A stretch of 64,000 nt of DNA from Site-B1 sp963722665 (GCA_963722665.1 CAVRNW010000043.1:52748-116747); one strand, 5' to 3'. Shown: positions 9,252 through 18,305, counted from the stretch's first letter. The notes: generated by a model from the sequence alone, not told the origin. Translations and numbers: made by a program.

Positions 9252-9783
9252 ATGAAAAAAATATTAATCTTAACATTCTTTATCTGCAGCATATCATTTG
9301 TAAATGCTCAGGATGATATTAAAGAAAACTATAGTGAAAAAGTACAGTCCTTAGATAGTACCGTTAAGGCCTTATATTCAATAATTTCAGGAGGAAAAGA
9401 TTTAGAAAGAAACTGGGAACTTTTTAAATTCTTATTTAAAGAGGACGCTGAAATCATTCTGACTTTAAAAAACAAGGAAGTCTGGTGACACCAAATATTA
9501 TTTAACAGTTGATGAATATATAAACAGTTATGGGAAATGGTTACTTAAGAACGGATTTTATGCAAAGGAAACAGAAAGGGCTATTAGTACATTCAGACAT
9601 ATGAATAATGTATCCAGCACTTATGAGTACACCAATTCTACTAACGATCAAAAACTTAAAGCCGTAAACAGTATCAATTTATTAAATGAAAATAATCGCT
9701 GGTATATCTCAAATATTAAATGGAATCAGGACTTTGATGACTTAATATCTATAAAGGCATATTTACCAGAATCAAAGGATTAA
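9252..9783 (+). pseudogene. secreted NTF2/SnoaL-like protein, frameshifted
   Basis: The frame from 9252 starts with a signal peptide (cut after VNAQ) and stops at 9488. The next frame continues at once as SGDTKYYLTVDEYINSYGKW and runs to 9783. Removing one A from the A6 run at 9467-9472 joins them into about 176 residues. The joined protein has an N-terminal helix with WELFKFLFKEDAEI and a C-terminal half with NSINLLNENNRWYISNIKW, a pattern typical of secreted NTF2-like (SnoaL) cone-fold proteins. The homopolymer position suggests a sequencing error. The 3' end overlaps the convergent pcm gene by 4 bases. Confidence 0.65.
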
Positions 9784-10421
9784 TTCTTGTCTTCTAACAA
9801 AGGGACAAATCTAAAAGATCCATGTTCGTGTTTTTCGAACTCCTTCTCCCCTGTTCTAATAAATAAAGTCATTGTTTGTGTATCTTCTCCAACAGGAATG
9901 ACCAGCCGTCCACCGATCTTTAATTGATTCAAAAGTGGTTTAGGAACAAAAGGTGCTCCGGCTGTAACAATAATACCATCAAAAGGTGCCTCTTCTGCTA
10001 AACCGATATAACCGTCGCCAAAAATTAACTTTTTAGCTCGATAACCCAGCTTAGGCAGAAATTTATTGGTTCTTTTGAATAATTCCTGCTGCCTTTCAAT
10101 ACTGAATAATTTTGCCCCAAGCTCAATTAGTACAGCTGCCTGATAGCCACTACCTGTTCCAATTTCTAAAATTTTATCACCACTTTTTACTTGTAATAAT
10201 TCCGTTTGAAATGCCACAGTATATGGTTGAGATATGGTTTGGTCAGCCGCAATTGGAAATGGTTTATCTTGATAAGCATGATCAATAAAACCCGAATCCA
10301 TAAATAAATGTCTGGGTACTTTACCAATAGCCTCCAGCACTTTTTCATCCTTGATTCCTTTCTTTCTTATGGTTTTAACCAACTGTTGTCTTAATCCTTT
10401 GTGCTTATAAGTGTCCTTCAA
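9780..10421 (-). CDS. pcm: protein-L-isoaspartate O-methyltransferase
   Basis: SAM-dependent methyltransferase that starts repair of isoaspartyl residues in aged proteins. The 213 residues match the family. Visible are VPRHLFMDSGF, the substrate-site segment AADQTISQPYTVAFQTELL, SAM motif I (KILEIGTGSGYQAAVL), the FDGIIVTAGAP strand and the GGRLVIPVG motif near the C-terminus. It stands alone on the minus strand, convergent with the NTF2-like gene. Confidence 0.95.
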   Translation of the reverse strand: MKDTYKHKGLRQQLVKTIRKKGIKDEKVLEAIGKVPRHLFMDSGFIDHAYQDKPFPIAADQTISQPYTVAFQTELLQVKSGDKILEIGTGSGYQAAVLIELGAKLFSIERQQELFKRTNKFLPKLGYRAKKLIFGDGYIGLAEEAPFDGIIVTAGAPFVPKPLLNQLKIGGRLVIPVGEDTQTMTLFIRTGEKEFEKHEHGSFRFVPLLEDKN

Positions 10422-10552
10422 AGTTGAATTATTTTTATTAGCTAAATTTAAGGAAACATTTTTAAGATAAAATTAAAGTTCTATGATTTTCCTTAATATA
10501 ATTTTCAAGGGATTTAATTACTCATTTCGACATTAAAAATGCTTAAAAATCT

Positions 10553-10560
10553 TATTTTTG
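10553..10560 (+). promoter_or_regulatory. candidate TAnnTTTG -7 box
   Basis: TATTTTTG lies 16 bases before the oxidoreductase ATG at 10577, in the divergent AT-rich gap to pcm. No clear -33 partner is seen. Confidence 0.4.
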
Positions 10561-10576
10561 TTTAAAATGTAAAATT

Positions 10577-11536
10577 ATGTTAAAAGCTGGTGTTCTTGGT
10601 GCTGGTCACCTCGGAAAAATTCATCTACGCCTGTTAAATCAATCCCCTAAATTCGAACTTGTTGGATTTTACGATGCAAACCAAACCATCGCAAAAAAAG
10701 TAAGTGAAGAACTGGGATATCACAATTTTAATTCTATTGATGACTTAATTGAAGCCGTTGATGTAGTTGATATTGTTACTCCAACTTTATCTCATTATGA
10801 ATGTGCAAAAAAAGCCATTGCAAAAGGAAAACATATTTTTATTGAAAAACCTATTACCAATACTGTTGAAGAAGCAGAGCATATCAGACAATTATTGGCA
10901 GAACATAACTTAAAAGGTCAGGTGGGACATGTAGAACGTTTTAATCCTGCTTTTCTTGCGGTTAAAGATAAGTTGGAAAAACCTATGTTTATTGAGGCAC
11001 ATCGCTTGGCTGAATTCAATCCTCGTGGAACTGATGTTCCGGTGGTTTTAGATCTTATGATCCATGATATTGACATTATTCTTAGCGTGGTGAAATCTAA
11101 AGTAAAGACTTTATCGGCAAGTGGTGTTTCTGTTATTAGTGACACACCCGATATTGCCAATGCACGAATTGAATTTGAAAATGGATGTGTGGCAAACCTA
11201 ACAGCTAGCCGAATTTCTTTAAAAAATATGCGTAAAACACGTTTCTTTCAAAAAGACGCTTATATTTCTGTCGATTTTTTAGAAAAGAAGTGTGAGGTCG
11301 TAAAAATGAAAGATGCTCCTGAAAATCCGGGGGATTTTGACATGATCCTTCAGAATGCCGAAGGAATTAAAAAACAGATCTATTTTGATAATCCTGATGT
11401 CTCAAATAATAATGCCATTTTGGATGAATTAGAAACATTTGCTGACGCCATAAATAACAATACTAAACCTATTGTCAGCCTCCATGATGGCACTGAAGCT
11501 TTACGAGTTGCAACTATGATAATTAGTCAATTTTAA
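10577..11536 (+). CDS. Gfo/Idh/MocA family oxidoreductase
   Basis: A 319-residue NAD(P)-dependent oxidoreductase. The Rossmann fold begins with GVLGAGHLGKIHLRLL (residues 5-20). The conserved EKP motif is at KHIFIEKPITN, and a GHVERFNPAF segment follows. The second domain carries DLMIHDIDIILS, whose H-D pair matches the catalytic-domain signature of the family. The substrate is unknown. It begins a compact run with the 3-hydroxyacyl-CoA dehydrogenase (11-base gap), DUF1015 and YggS genes, probably one operon. Confidence 0.88.
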   Translation: MLKAGVLGAGHLGKIHLRLLNQSPKFELVGFYDANQTIAKKVSEELGYHNFNSIDDLIEAVDVVDIVTPTLSHYECAKKAIAKGKHIFIEKPITNTVEEAEHIRQLLAEHNLKGQVGHVERFNPAFLAVKDKLEKPMFIEAHRLAEFNPRGTDVPVVLDLMIHDIDIILSVVKSKVKTLSASGVSVISDTPDIANARIEFENGCVANLTASRISLKNMRKTRFFQKDAYISVDFLEKKCEVVKMKDAPENPGDFDMILQNAEGIKKQIYFDNPDVSNNNAILDELETFADAINNNTKPIVSLHDGTEALRVATMIISQF

Positions 11537-11547
11537 TAAAATATTTT

Positions 11548-12438
11548 ATGAAGAATATTGCCGTAATTGGAGCTGGAACTATGGGAAACGGAATTGCTCA
11601 TACATTTGCGCAATCCGGTTTTAAAGTCCAACTTATTGATGTGAGTGAAGAAGCTTTAAAAAAGGGTGTGACCACAATTGCAAAGAATTTAGACAGGATG
11701 GTCTCAAAAGAAAAGATCACCGAAGCTCAAAAACAAGATACTTTAAATAACATCACACTGTATACAAATATTACGGAAGGGGTTGAGTATGCAAAATTAG
11801 TGGTTGAAGCTGCTACTGAAAACATCGATCTTAAACTTAAAATATTTAAACAACTAGATAAAGATTGTCCTGAGGATACAATTCTTGCAACCAATACCTC
11901 ATCAATTTCTATTACTCAAATTGCAGCTCAAACATCTCGCCCGGAAATGATTATTGGCATGCATTTCATGAATCCTGTTCCTATTATGAAATTAGTAGAA
12001 ATTATTCGTGGTTATAACACAAGTGATGAAGTGACTAAGACCATCATGGAACTATCTAAAACTTTAGGAAAAATTCCGGTAGAGGTCAATGATTATCCGG
12101 GTTTCGTAGCAAACAGGATTTTAATGCCTATGATCAATGAATCTATAGAAACCTTATATAATGGAGTCGCCGGTGTTGAAGAGATCGATACAGTCATGAA
12201 ACTGGGAATGGCACATCCTATGGGTCCTTTACAATTAGCTGACTTTATTGGTTTAGATGTTTGCTTATCCATTTTAAATGTCATGTATGACGGTTTTAAA
12301 AATCCTAAATATGCACCTTGTCCCTTACTGGTCAATATGGTAAGTGGAGGTAAACTAGGTGTCAAATCAGGTGAAGGATTTTATGATTACTCCGAAAGCC
12401 GAAAAGCTGAAAATATTTCTAAGCAGTTTTTAAGGTAA
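11548..12438 (+). CDS. 3-hydroxybutyryl-CoA dehydrogenase
   Basis: Interconverts acetoacetyl-CoA and 3-hydroxybutyryl-CoA with NAD(P). The 296 residues match the single-domain-pair enzyme. Visible are the N-terminal Rossmann motif (VIGAGTMGNGIAHTFA), LATNTSSISIT, the catalytic-histidine segment GMHFMNPVPIM, the VNDYPGFVANRILMPM hinge and the C-terminal GKLGVKSGEGFYDY motif. It is followed after 1 base by DUF1015. It could take part in fatty acid or polyhydroxybutyrate metabolism along with the acyl-CoA dehydrogenase/ETF genes farther on. Confidence 0.93.
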   Translation: MKNIAVIGAGTMGNGIAHTFAQSGFKVQLIDVSEEALKKGVTTIAKNLDRMVSKEKITEAQKQDTLNNITLYTNITEGVEYAKLVVEAATENIDLKLKIFKQLDKDCPEDTILATNTSSISITQIAAQTSRPEMIIGMHFMNPVPIMKLVEIIRGYNTSDEVTKTIMELSKTLGKIPVEVNDYPGFVANRILMPMINESIETLYNGVAGVEEIDTVMKLGMAHPMGPLQLADFIGLDVCLSILNVMYDGFKNPKYAPCPLLVNMVSGGKLGVKSGEGFYDYSESRKAENISKQFLR

Positions 12439-12439
12439 T

Positions 12440-13678
12440 ATGGCAAAAGTAATTCCATTTAAAGCTGTCAGACCAACAAGGGCTATGGTAGGTCTAGTAG
12501 CTGCGCGATCATACCAAAGTTATACTATAGAAGAGCGTGAAGCCAGAATGAACTATAATCCCTATTCGTTTCTTCATATTGTAAATCCCGGTTATAAATA
12601 CGATCAGGTGATCACGGGTGCAGAACGATACAATCTGGTTAAAAACAGATATTTGGAGTTTAAGGAGGATAAAGTTTTTAAACAGGATAAAAAGGCATCC
12701 TTCTATGTTTATAAAATTGTAGATCGTCATAATCAAATTTTTACAGGAATTATAGGCGCCACGAGCGCAGAAGATTACGAAAAAGATATAATAAAAAAAC
12801 ATGAGGATACTATAGCAAAACGTGAAGAAACCTTTAAAAGATATTTGAAGACTGTGGGTTTCAATGCAGAACCTGTTCTTCTGACGTATCCTGATAACAG
12901 CGTTATTGCGAAGGTCATAGAAGATGCTCAAAAAAAACATGCCGAATATGAATTTACAATGACCTACAAGGATACGCATTACGTCTGGAAGATCGATGAC
13001 CCAACCGCGGTGAAGATCATTCAGAATGAATTTAAAAAGATGGATACTATCTATATTGCAGATGGTCACCACAGATCTGCGTCGTCTTATTTATTATACC
13101 AGGATGAAAAGGCAAATAATCCGAATCATAAAGGAACCGAATCATATAATTTCTTTATGTCCTATTTAATTCCTGAATCCAACTTGATCATCCATGATTT
13201 TAATAGATTAGTTCCAGATCTCAACGGATTAACTAAAGAAGAGTTTTTAATCAGATTAGATGCTCTTTACAGGATAGAGAACAGAGGTCAGAAGCCCTAT
13301 AAGCCTTCTAAACCACACCATTTTAGCATGTACCTTGATGGTGAGTTTTATTCTCTGTATTTAAGAAAAACAAACTATGAATTTACAACATCACTCGATG
13401 ACCTGGATCCGCAAATTTTATACAAGACCGTCCTAAAGCCTATTCTAGGAATCGATGATCTAAGAGATGAGAATCGCATAGCATACACTCATGGACAAAA
13501 TGAAATGATCACAATTAAAAGCAGCGTAGATAGCGGAAATTATAAGGTGGGATTTGGTATGTATGCCCCAACTGTTTCGCAAATGAAGAAAATTGCTGAT
13601 GATGGCTTAAAAATGCCTCCAAAAAGCACTTATATTTTACCTAAATTAAGGAGTGGAATTACTATTTATGAGTTTTAA
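12440..13678 (+). CDS. DUF1015 family protein
   Basis: A 412-residue DUF1015 protein. The family is broadly conserved, is often annotated as a putative HTH or SerB-adjacent protein, and has no settled biochemical role. Visible are IPFKAVRPTRAMVGLVAARSY at the N-terminus, PYSFLHIVNP, the IADGHHRSASSY motif around residue 210 that is strongly conserved in the family, and the GLKMPPKSTYILPKLRSG C-terminus. The DGHHR signature suggests a metal or phosphate site, but that is inference. It is packed between the dehydrogenase (1 base) and YggS (1 base or overlap). Confidence 0.9.
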   Translation: MAKVIPFKAVRPTRAMVGLVAARSYQSYTIEEREARMNYNPYSFLHIVNPGYKYDQVITGAERYNLVKNRYLEFKEDKVFKQDKKASFYVYKIVDRHNQIFTGIIGATSAEDYEKDIIKKHEDTIAKREETFKRYLKTVGFNAEPVLLTYPDNSVIAKVIEDAQKKHAEYEFTMTYKDTHYVWKIDDPTAVKIIQNEFKKMDTIYIADGHHRSASSYLLYQDEKANNPNHKGTESYNFFMSYLIPESNLIIHDFNRLVPDLNGLTKEEFLIRLDALYRIENRGQKPYKPSKPHHFSMYLDGEFYSLYLRKTNYEFTTSLDDLDPQILYKTVLKPILGIDDLRDENRIAYTHGQNEMITIKSSVDSGNYKVGFGMYAPTVSQMKKIADDGLKMPPKSTYILPKLRSGITIYEF

Positions 13679-13679
13679 G

Positions 13680-14342
13680 ATGTCAATTAAACAAAACCTT
13701 CAAAATATAAAATCTCAGTTACCTAAGCAGGTCACCCTGGTTGCAGTAACCAAAACTAAACCTATAACCGACATTTTGGAAGCTTATGATGCAGGCCATC
13801 GCATATTTGGTGAGAACAAAATCCAGGAAATGGTTGAAAAATATGAACAACTACCAAAAGACATTGAATGGCATATGATTGGCCATTTGCAATCTAACAA
13901 AGTCAAATACATGGCACATTTTGTTGGTTTAATCCATGGCGTTGACAGTTTTAAACTTCTACAAGAAATTAACAAACAGGCAGAAAAAAATGACAGGATC
14001 ATTAGCTGTTTATTACAAATAAAAATAGCCTCGGAAGATTCTAAATTTGGAATGGCTGAATCAGAAGCAATGGATATTTTAAAATCAAAAGAATTTTCAG
14101 AATTAAAGCATGTCAAGGTCAAAGGTGTCATGGGAATGGCAACCTTTACAGATAATGAAAGTCAGATCAATAAAGAGTTTTTATATTTAAAGAAAGCATT
14201 TGATGATTTAAAACAACATAAGGCCCATAACACTGATTTTCAAGTTATTTCTATGGGAATGAGCGGCGATTATCAATTAGCAATTGAATGTGGAAGTAAC
14301 ATGATTCGGGTTGGAAGTAGTATATTTGGTCAACGAAACTAA
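13680..14342 (+). CDS. YggS/PLPBP family pyridoxal phosphate-binding protein
   Basis: Pyridoxal phosphate homeostasis protein with the alanine racemase-like barrel fold and no known catalytic activity. I place the start at ATG 13680 (MSIKQNLQNI), as in flavobacterial relatives. Starts at 13653 or 13668 would overlap the DUF1015 stop. The PLP lysine is in LVAVTKTKPI. HRIFGENKIQEM, WHMIGHLQSNKVKY and the phosphate-binding SMGMSGDYQLAIECGSNMIR close to the C-terminus are conserved. It is the last gene of the run starting at 10577. Confidence 0.94.
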   Translation: MSIKQNLQNIKSQLPKQVTLVAVTKTKPITDILEAYDAGHRIFGENKIQEMVEKYEQLPKDIEWHMIGHLQSNKVKYMAHFVGLIHGVDSFKLLQEINKQAEKNDRIISCLLQIKIASEDSKFGMAESEAMDILKSKEFSELKHVKVKGVMGMATFTDNESQINKEFLYLKKAFDDLKQHKAHNTDFQVISMGMSGDYQLAIECGSNMIRVGSSIFGQRN

Positions 14343-14376
14343 CAACTAATAATTAAAAGTGAATAGTTGATAATTT

Positions 14377-14733
14377 ATGAAAGATTCTATTTTAAGGAAT
14401 AAAAGTTATGATTTCGCAATTCAAATTGTTAAAACTTATAAATTTATTACATCAAATAAAAAGGAATATTCAGTTTCTAAACAATTACTAAGAAGCGGAA
14501 CTTCAATTGGTGCAAATATACGAGAAGCAGAATTTGCTCAATCAAATAAAGACTTTATCAGTAAAATGAGCATTGCTTTAAAAGAATCGAATGAAACAGA
14601 TTATTGGCTTTCAATATTAAATGATACTGATTATATAGATTCTTCTACATATAACTCATTAACTTCTTTGAACAAAGAATTAATCAAAATGTTAGTTTCT
14701 ACTATTAAGACCATGAAATCAAAAACAATTTAA
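14377..14733 (+). CDS. four helix bundle protein (23S rRNA intervening-sequence type)
   Basis: A 118-residue four-helix-bundle protein of the S23/IVP family. Conserved features are the KSYDFAIQIVKTYKFI first helix, the core SKQLLRSGTSIGANIREAE and SKMSIALKESNETDYWL. Members occur as single genes in Bacteroidota genomes and as ORFs in rRNA intervening sequences. Their role is not established. The gene is flanked by short AT-rich runs with TTAACT/AGTTGA-like words, and its placement between yggS and a nuclease gene looks accessory. Confidence 0.9.
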   Translation: MKDSILRNKSYDFAIQIVKTYKFITSNKKEYSVSKQLLRSGTSIGANIREAEFAQSNKDFISKMSIALKESNETDYWLSILNDTDYIDSSTYNSLTSLNKELIKMLVSTIKTMKSKTI

Positions 14734-14766
14734 CTTTTAACTATTATTTTTTAACTATTAACTTAA

Positions 14767-16128
14767 TTGTATTCAATTGTTGACATAGAGACAACCGGTG
14801 GAAAGTATAATGAGGAAGGCATCACTGAAATTGCCATCTACAAATATGATGGCCATAAGGTAGTTGATCAGTTTATTAGTCTCATTAATCCTGAGCGTGA
14901 CATACAACCTTTTGTAGTCAATTTAACGGGAATCAATAAAACGATGTTACGCAATGCTCCTAAATTTTATGAGGTTGCTAAGCGTATTGTTGAAATCACA
15001 GAAGATTCCATCCTGGTTGCTCATAATGCCAAATTTGATTACAGAATTTTGAAAACCGAATTCAAAAGATTAGGATTCAAATTTGAACGTGAAACACTGT
15101 GCACGGTAGAACTGGCTAAGGGCTTAATACCTAATCAGCATTCTTATAGTTTAGGTAAGTTGACACGATCACTTGGTATTCCGGTAAGTGACAGGCATAG
15201 AGCCGCAGGAGATGCACAAGCGACAGTAAAACTTTTTCAGATGTTATTGGATAAAGATACTCATAAAGGGATCGTTCAGGAATCCATCAGGTTAGAACCC
15301 AAATATCAGTTAGAACCTCGTCACATAGATATAATTGAACAACTTCCTTCTGAAACAGGAGTATATTACATTCATAAATCGGATGGCGAGATAATCTATA
15401 TAGGAAAAAGTAAGAACATCAAAAAACGGATCAATCAGCATTTTACAAGTCCTAGTCCTAAGGCAAAAAAAATACAGCTTCAGGTTTCTACAGTTACCTA
15501 TGATAAAACGGGCAGTGAATTGGTTGCGCTTTTAAAAGAAAGTGAAGAAATCAAAAAGAACAAACCAATTTACAACAGAGCTTTACGAAGAACAATTTTT
15601 ACACATGCCTTGTATAGTTTTATTGACAACGATGGGTATATCAATTTGAAAATTGATAAGGTAGACGGTCGAAAAAATCCAATAACAACGTTTAGCAACA
15701 GGCAAAGTGCAAAAAGCTTTTTATTCAAATCTGTTGAAGATTATAAATTATGTCAAAAACTAACCGGACTTTATGACACCAAGAGTAGTTGCTTTAATTA
15801 CTCAATACACTCGTGTGGAGGTGCTTGTATAAAAAAAGAGTTCCCTGAGGACTATAATATACGTGTGCACTCGTTATTAGAAAAAAATAGCTATCAAAAT
15901 ACAAATATGGTCATTGTTGACAGAGGAAGGGACATTGATGAAAGAAGTGCCATTCTCATTGAAAATGGCGTGTTTCAAGGTTTAGGGTTTTTTAATCTCA
16001 ACTACCAGATCAATAATTTTGAAATATTAAAATCGCTTATAACCCCAATGCAAAATAATAGGGATACTCAACATATCATTCAAAATTACATGCGCAGGAA
16101 CAAAAGACTTAAAATTTTAAAATTATAG
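14767..16128 (+). CDS. DnaQ-type exonuclease fused to GIY-YIG nuclease domain
   Basis: A 453-residue two-domain nuclease. Residues 1-165 form a DEDDh 3'-5' exonuclease: the first acidic motif is IVDIETTGG, then LVAHNAKFDYRIL, and the HRAAGDAQAT motif carries the catalytic His and Asp. From about residue 195 there is a UvrC/Cho-type GIY-YIG domain (TGVYYIHKSDGEIIYIGKSK, with the Arg in INQHF and the Glu in LLKESEEIKK nearby). The C-terminal third resembles the same proteins in other Bacteroidota. A DNA repair or proofreading role is likely but untested. The start is TTG at 14767, since no in-frame ATG precedes the first catalytic motif. Confidence 0.88.
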   Translation: MYSIVDIETTGGKYNEEGITEIAIYKYDGHKVVDQFISLINPERDIQPFVVNLTGINKTMLRNAPKFYEVAKRIVEITEDSILVAHNAKFDYRILKTEFKRLGFKFERETLCTVELAKGLIPNQHSYSLGKLTRSLGIPVSDRHRAAGDAQATVKLFQMLLDKDTHKGIVQESIRLEPKYQLEPRHIDIIEQLPSETGVYYIHKSDGEIIYIGKSKNIKKRINQHFTSPSPKAKKIQLQVSTVTYDKTGSELVALLKESEEIKKNKPIYNRALRRTIFTHALYSFIDNDGYINLKIDKVDGRKNPITTFSNRQSAKSFLFKSVEDYKLCQKLTGLYDTKSSCFNYSIHSCGGACIKKEFPEDYNIRVHSLLEKNSYQNTNMVIVDRGRDIDERSAILIENGVFQGLGFFNLNYQINNFEILKSLITPMQNNRDTQHIIQNYMRRNKRLKILKL

Positions 16129-16161
16129 AAGTTTTTTATTCTTTTCATTACATTTGATATA

Positions 16162-17004
16162 ATGAATAAATTCTTTGATAAACGCTGGAAAGCTAAAATT
16201 TATAAGATAATTTACCATTCAGATACGCCGGTTGGGAAATTATTTGATTTAATTCTATTTACTGTTATTATAGCCAGTATAATATTAGTTATGCTGGAAA
16301 GTGTAGTATGGATAGATAAGAAATACCACACTTTTTTAAATATTGCAGAATGGATTATAACAATTTTATTTACTATAGAGTATATCCTTAGAATTATAAC
16401 TAATTCGAACCCAAAGAAATATATTTTTAGCTTTTATGGAATAATAGATCTATTATCTACCATTCCTAAATATTTATCGTTCTTTCTTGTTGGTTCTCAT
16501 TCATTGGTCGCATTAAGAGCATTACGTTTAATGCGCGTGTTTAGAATTTTAAAATTAGCACGATTTATGGGTGAATCGAATAATTTTATAAAAGCATTAA
16601 AAGCCAGTAAAGTAAAAATAGCGGTGTTTGTGTCGTTTGTAGTTATCCTATGTGTGATTCTAGGAACTATAATGTATCTTGTTGAAAGCGAACAAGGTAG
16701 CGGCTTTACTAGCATCCCTAGAAGTGTGTATTGGTCCATTGTTACTCTAACAACGGTTGGTTATGGAGATATTGCCCCAGTAACCCCATTAGGACAATTA
16801 ATAGCTTCTATGATCATGATCATAGGGTATGGTATTATTGCTGTTCCTACCGGAATTGTATCTGCGGAATTTGCTTCACAAAAAAAAGAAATTAAAAGGG
16901 AAGATGTAATACTTACTGAAGTTAAGACATGCCCTTCCTGCCTGACTAGTGATGTTAGAAAAGAAGCCAAATACTGCTATGTTTGCGGTGCTGAAATTGG
17001 CTGA
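16162..17004 (+). CDS. voltage-gated potassium channel with C-terminal zinc ribbon
   Basis: A 280-residue six-helix ion channel. S1 begins near residue 28 (LFDLILFTVIIASIILVML). S4 carries spaced arginines (LVALRALRLMRVFRILKLAR). The selectivity filter is TLTTVGYGDIAP near residue 195, followed by S6 (GQLIASMIMIIGYGIIAVPTG). After S6 a short linker leads to a CPSC...CYVCG double CxxC, a small zinc ribbon that may act as an assembly or regulatory element. It should pass K+ across the inner membrane. It lies 33 bases after the exonuclease gene. Confidence 0.92.
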   Translation: MNKFFDKRWKAKIYKIIYHSDTPVGKLFDLILFTVIIASIILVMLESVVWIDKKYHTFLNIAEWIITILFTIEYILRIITNSNPKKYIFSFYGIIDLLSTIPKYLSFFLVGSHSLVALRALRLMRVFRILKLARFMGESNNFIKALKASKVKIAVFVSFVVILCVILGTIMYLVESEQGSGFTSIPRSVYWSIVTLTTVGYGDIAPVTPLGQLIASMIMIIGYGIIAVPTGIVSAEFASQKKEIKREDVILTEVKTCPSCLTSDVRKEAKYCYVCGAEIG

Positions 17005-17034
17005 TTTTAATCTTTTAAACCAATAAAATAAATT

Positions 17035-17958
17035 ATTAAACCAATACAAGGTCATAAAACACTTATTTCAATAGTTGGTCCAACTGGAATTGGAAAAACG
17101 GCCTTAAGTATAAAATTAGCTCAGTATTTTAAAACCGAAATTATATCAGCAGATTCCAGGCAATTCTTTAAAGAAATGGAAATAGGCACTGCCGCTCCTA
17201 CTCCAACCGAGTTGGCATCAGTAAAACATCATTTTATTCATCATAAATCTGTAAAAGATCATTATAATGTTGGAGCTTTTGAGAAAGATGCTATTGAGCT
17301 GTTAGATATTCTATTTAAAACTCATCATACTGTAATTATGGTTGGAGGTTCAGGTTTGTATGTAGATGCAGTTACTAAAGGGTTGGATTATTTTCCAGAT
17401 ATTGATCCAACCATAAGAGAAAATCTTAACAAACAACTAAAAACCAAAGGTCTAAATAGCTTACAACTTCAGCTTAAAGAACTGGATATTGACACCTATA
17501 ACACCATTGCAATAGATAATCCACATCGCGTTATTCGTGCCCTCGAAATTTGTATAGGATCCGGACAACCCTACTCTTCTTTTTTAAATAAGGACAAACC
17601 TAAACGCACTTTTAAAACTATAACTATTGGCTTAAATGCCGACAGAGAAATAATTTATCAAAGAATCGATAGAAGGGTTGATGTTATGATGAACAATGGT
17701 TTATTGAACGAGGTTAAAAACCTACTAAGCAAGCAAAATTTAAATGCCTTGAATACTGTTGGTTATAAAGAATTGTTTCATTTTTTAAACAATGAATGGT
17801 CTTTGGATTTTGCCATTTCTGAAATAAAAAAGAATACTCGCCGATTTGCTAAACGTCAACTTACTTGGCTCAGGAAAGATCCTTCTATCTTATGGTTTGA
17901 TTACGAATGTGAAGTCTCTACCATAATCAAAAACCTCGAAGATATTATTGATGACTAA
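17035..17958 (+). CDS. miaA: tRNA dimethylallyltransferase, non-canonical start codon
   Basis: Adds dimethylallyl to A37 of tRNAs reading UNN codons. Visible are the P-loop GPTGIGKTALS, the DSRQFFKEMEIGTAAP motif, VGGSGLYVDAV, the DNPHRVIRALEI helix and the RRFAKRQLTWLRKD C-terminal motif. The frame opens after TAA at 17029-17031. No ATG, GTG or TTG lies between that stop and the P-loop, so an ATT at 17032 or 17035 is the only plausible start upstream of the domain; from 17035 the length is 307 residues, normal for MiaA. A start at the ATG at 17176 would delete the P-loop. An 11-base direct repeat (TTAAACCAATA at 17015 and 17036) spans the start region and may mark a duplication or an error there. 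Confidence 0.9.
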   Translation: MKPIQGHKTLISIVGPTGIGKTALSIKLAQYFKTEIISADSRQFFKEMEIGTAAPTPTELASVKHHFIHHKSVKDHYNVGAFEKDAIELLDILFKTHHTVIMVGGSGLYVDAVTKGLDYFPDIDPTIRENLNKQLKTKGLNSLQLQLKELDIDTYNTIAIDNPHRVIRALEICIGSGQPYSSFLNKDKPKRTFKTITIGLNADREIIYQRIDRRVDVMMNNGLLNEVKNLLSKQNLNALNTVGYKELFHFLNNEWSLDFAISEIKKNTRRFAKRQLTWLRKDPSILWFDYECEVSTIIKNLEDIIDD

Positions 17959-18003
17959 TCTGAAAAATTGATATTTATCATACTTTATGCAGTAAATTAC
18001 TCA

Positions 18004-18011
18004 TAAATTTG
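18004..18011 (+). promoter_or_regulatory. candidate TAnnTTTG box for the oxoacid oxidoreductase operon
   Basis: TAAATTTG lies 46 bases before the ferredoxin subunit ATG in the 99-base gap after miaA. No convincing -33 element is seen. Confidence 0.45.
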
Positions 18012-18057
18012 AGGATAATTAAAATACCAATCTACATTTACATATAAAATTATTAAT

Positions 18058-18288
18058 ATGGCAAAAGTAAAAGGAGCTATCGTTGTAGATACCGAAACGT
18101 GTAAAGGTTGCGAAGTTTGCATACCTGTTTGCCTTGATAACGTAATTAGCATGTCTAATGAAGTGAATCGTAAAGGTTATCATTATGCTTACATGAGTAA
18201 TCCGGAAGCCTGCACAGGTTGTACAAATTGTGCACTAGTTTGCCCGGACAGGGCAATTTCAGTTTACAGGATAAAAGTTACCGAATAA
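18058..18288 (+). CDS. 2-oxoacid:ferredoxin oxidoreductase, 4Fe-4S (delta) subunit
   Basis: A 76-residue dicluster ferredoxin subunit. Two CxxCxxCxxxC(P) motifs are present: CKGCEVCIPVC near residue 15 and CTGCTNCALVCP near 50, enough for two 4Fe-4S clusters. It is the first gene of a four-gene operon (delta, alpha, beta, gamma), the KorDABC/Vor order. It passes electrons from the TPP-bearing subunit to an external ferredoxin. Confidence 0.93.
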   Translation: MAKVKGAIVVDTETCKGCEVCIPVCLDNVISMSNEVNRKGYHYAYMSNPEACTGCTNCALVCPDRAISVYRIKVTE

Positions 18289-18305
18289 ATTAAAAGCGTA
18301 CTAAA

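Noticed and set aside
12509..13072. 187-residue minus-strand ORF inside the DUF1015 gene
   Set aside because: It lies wholly antisense to a strong DUF1015 gene and lacks any family motif; a shadow ORF.
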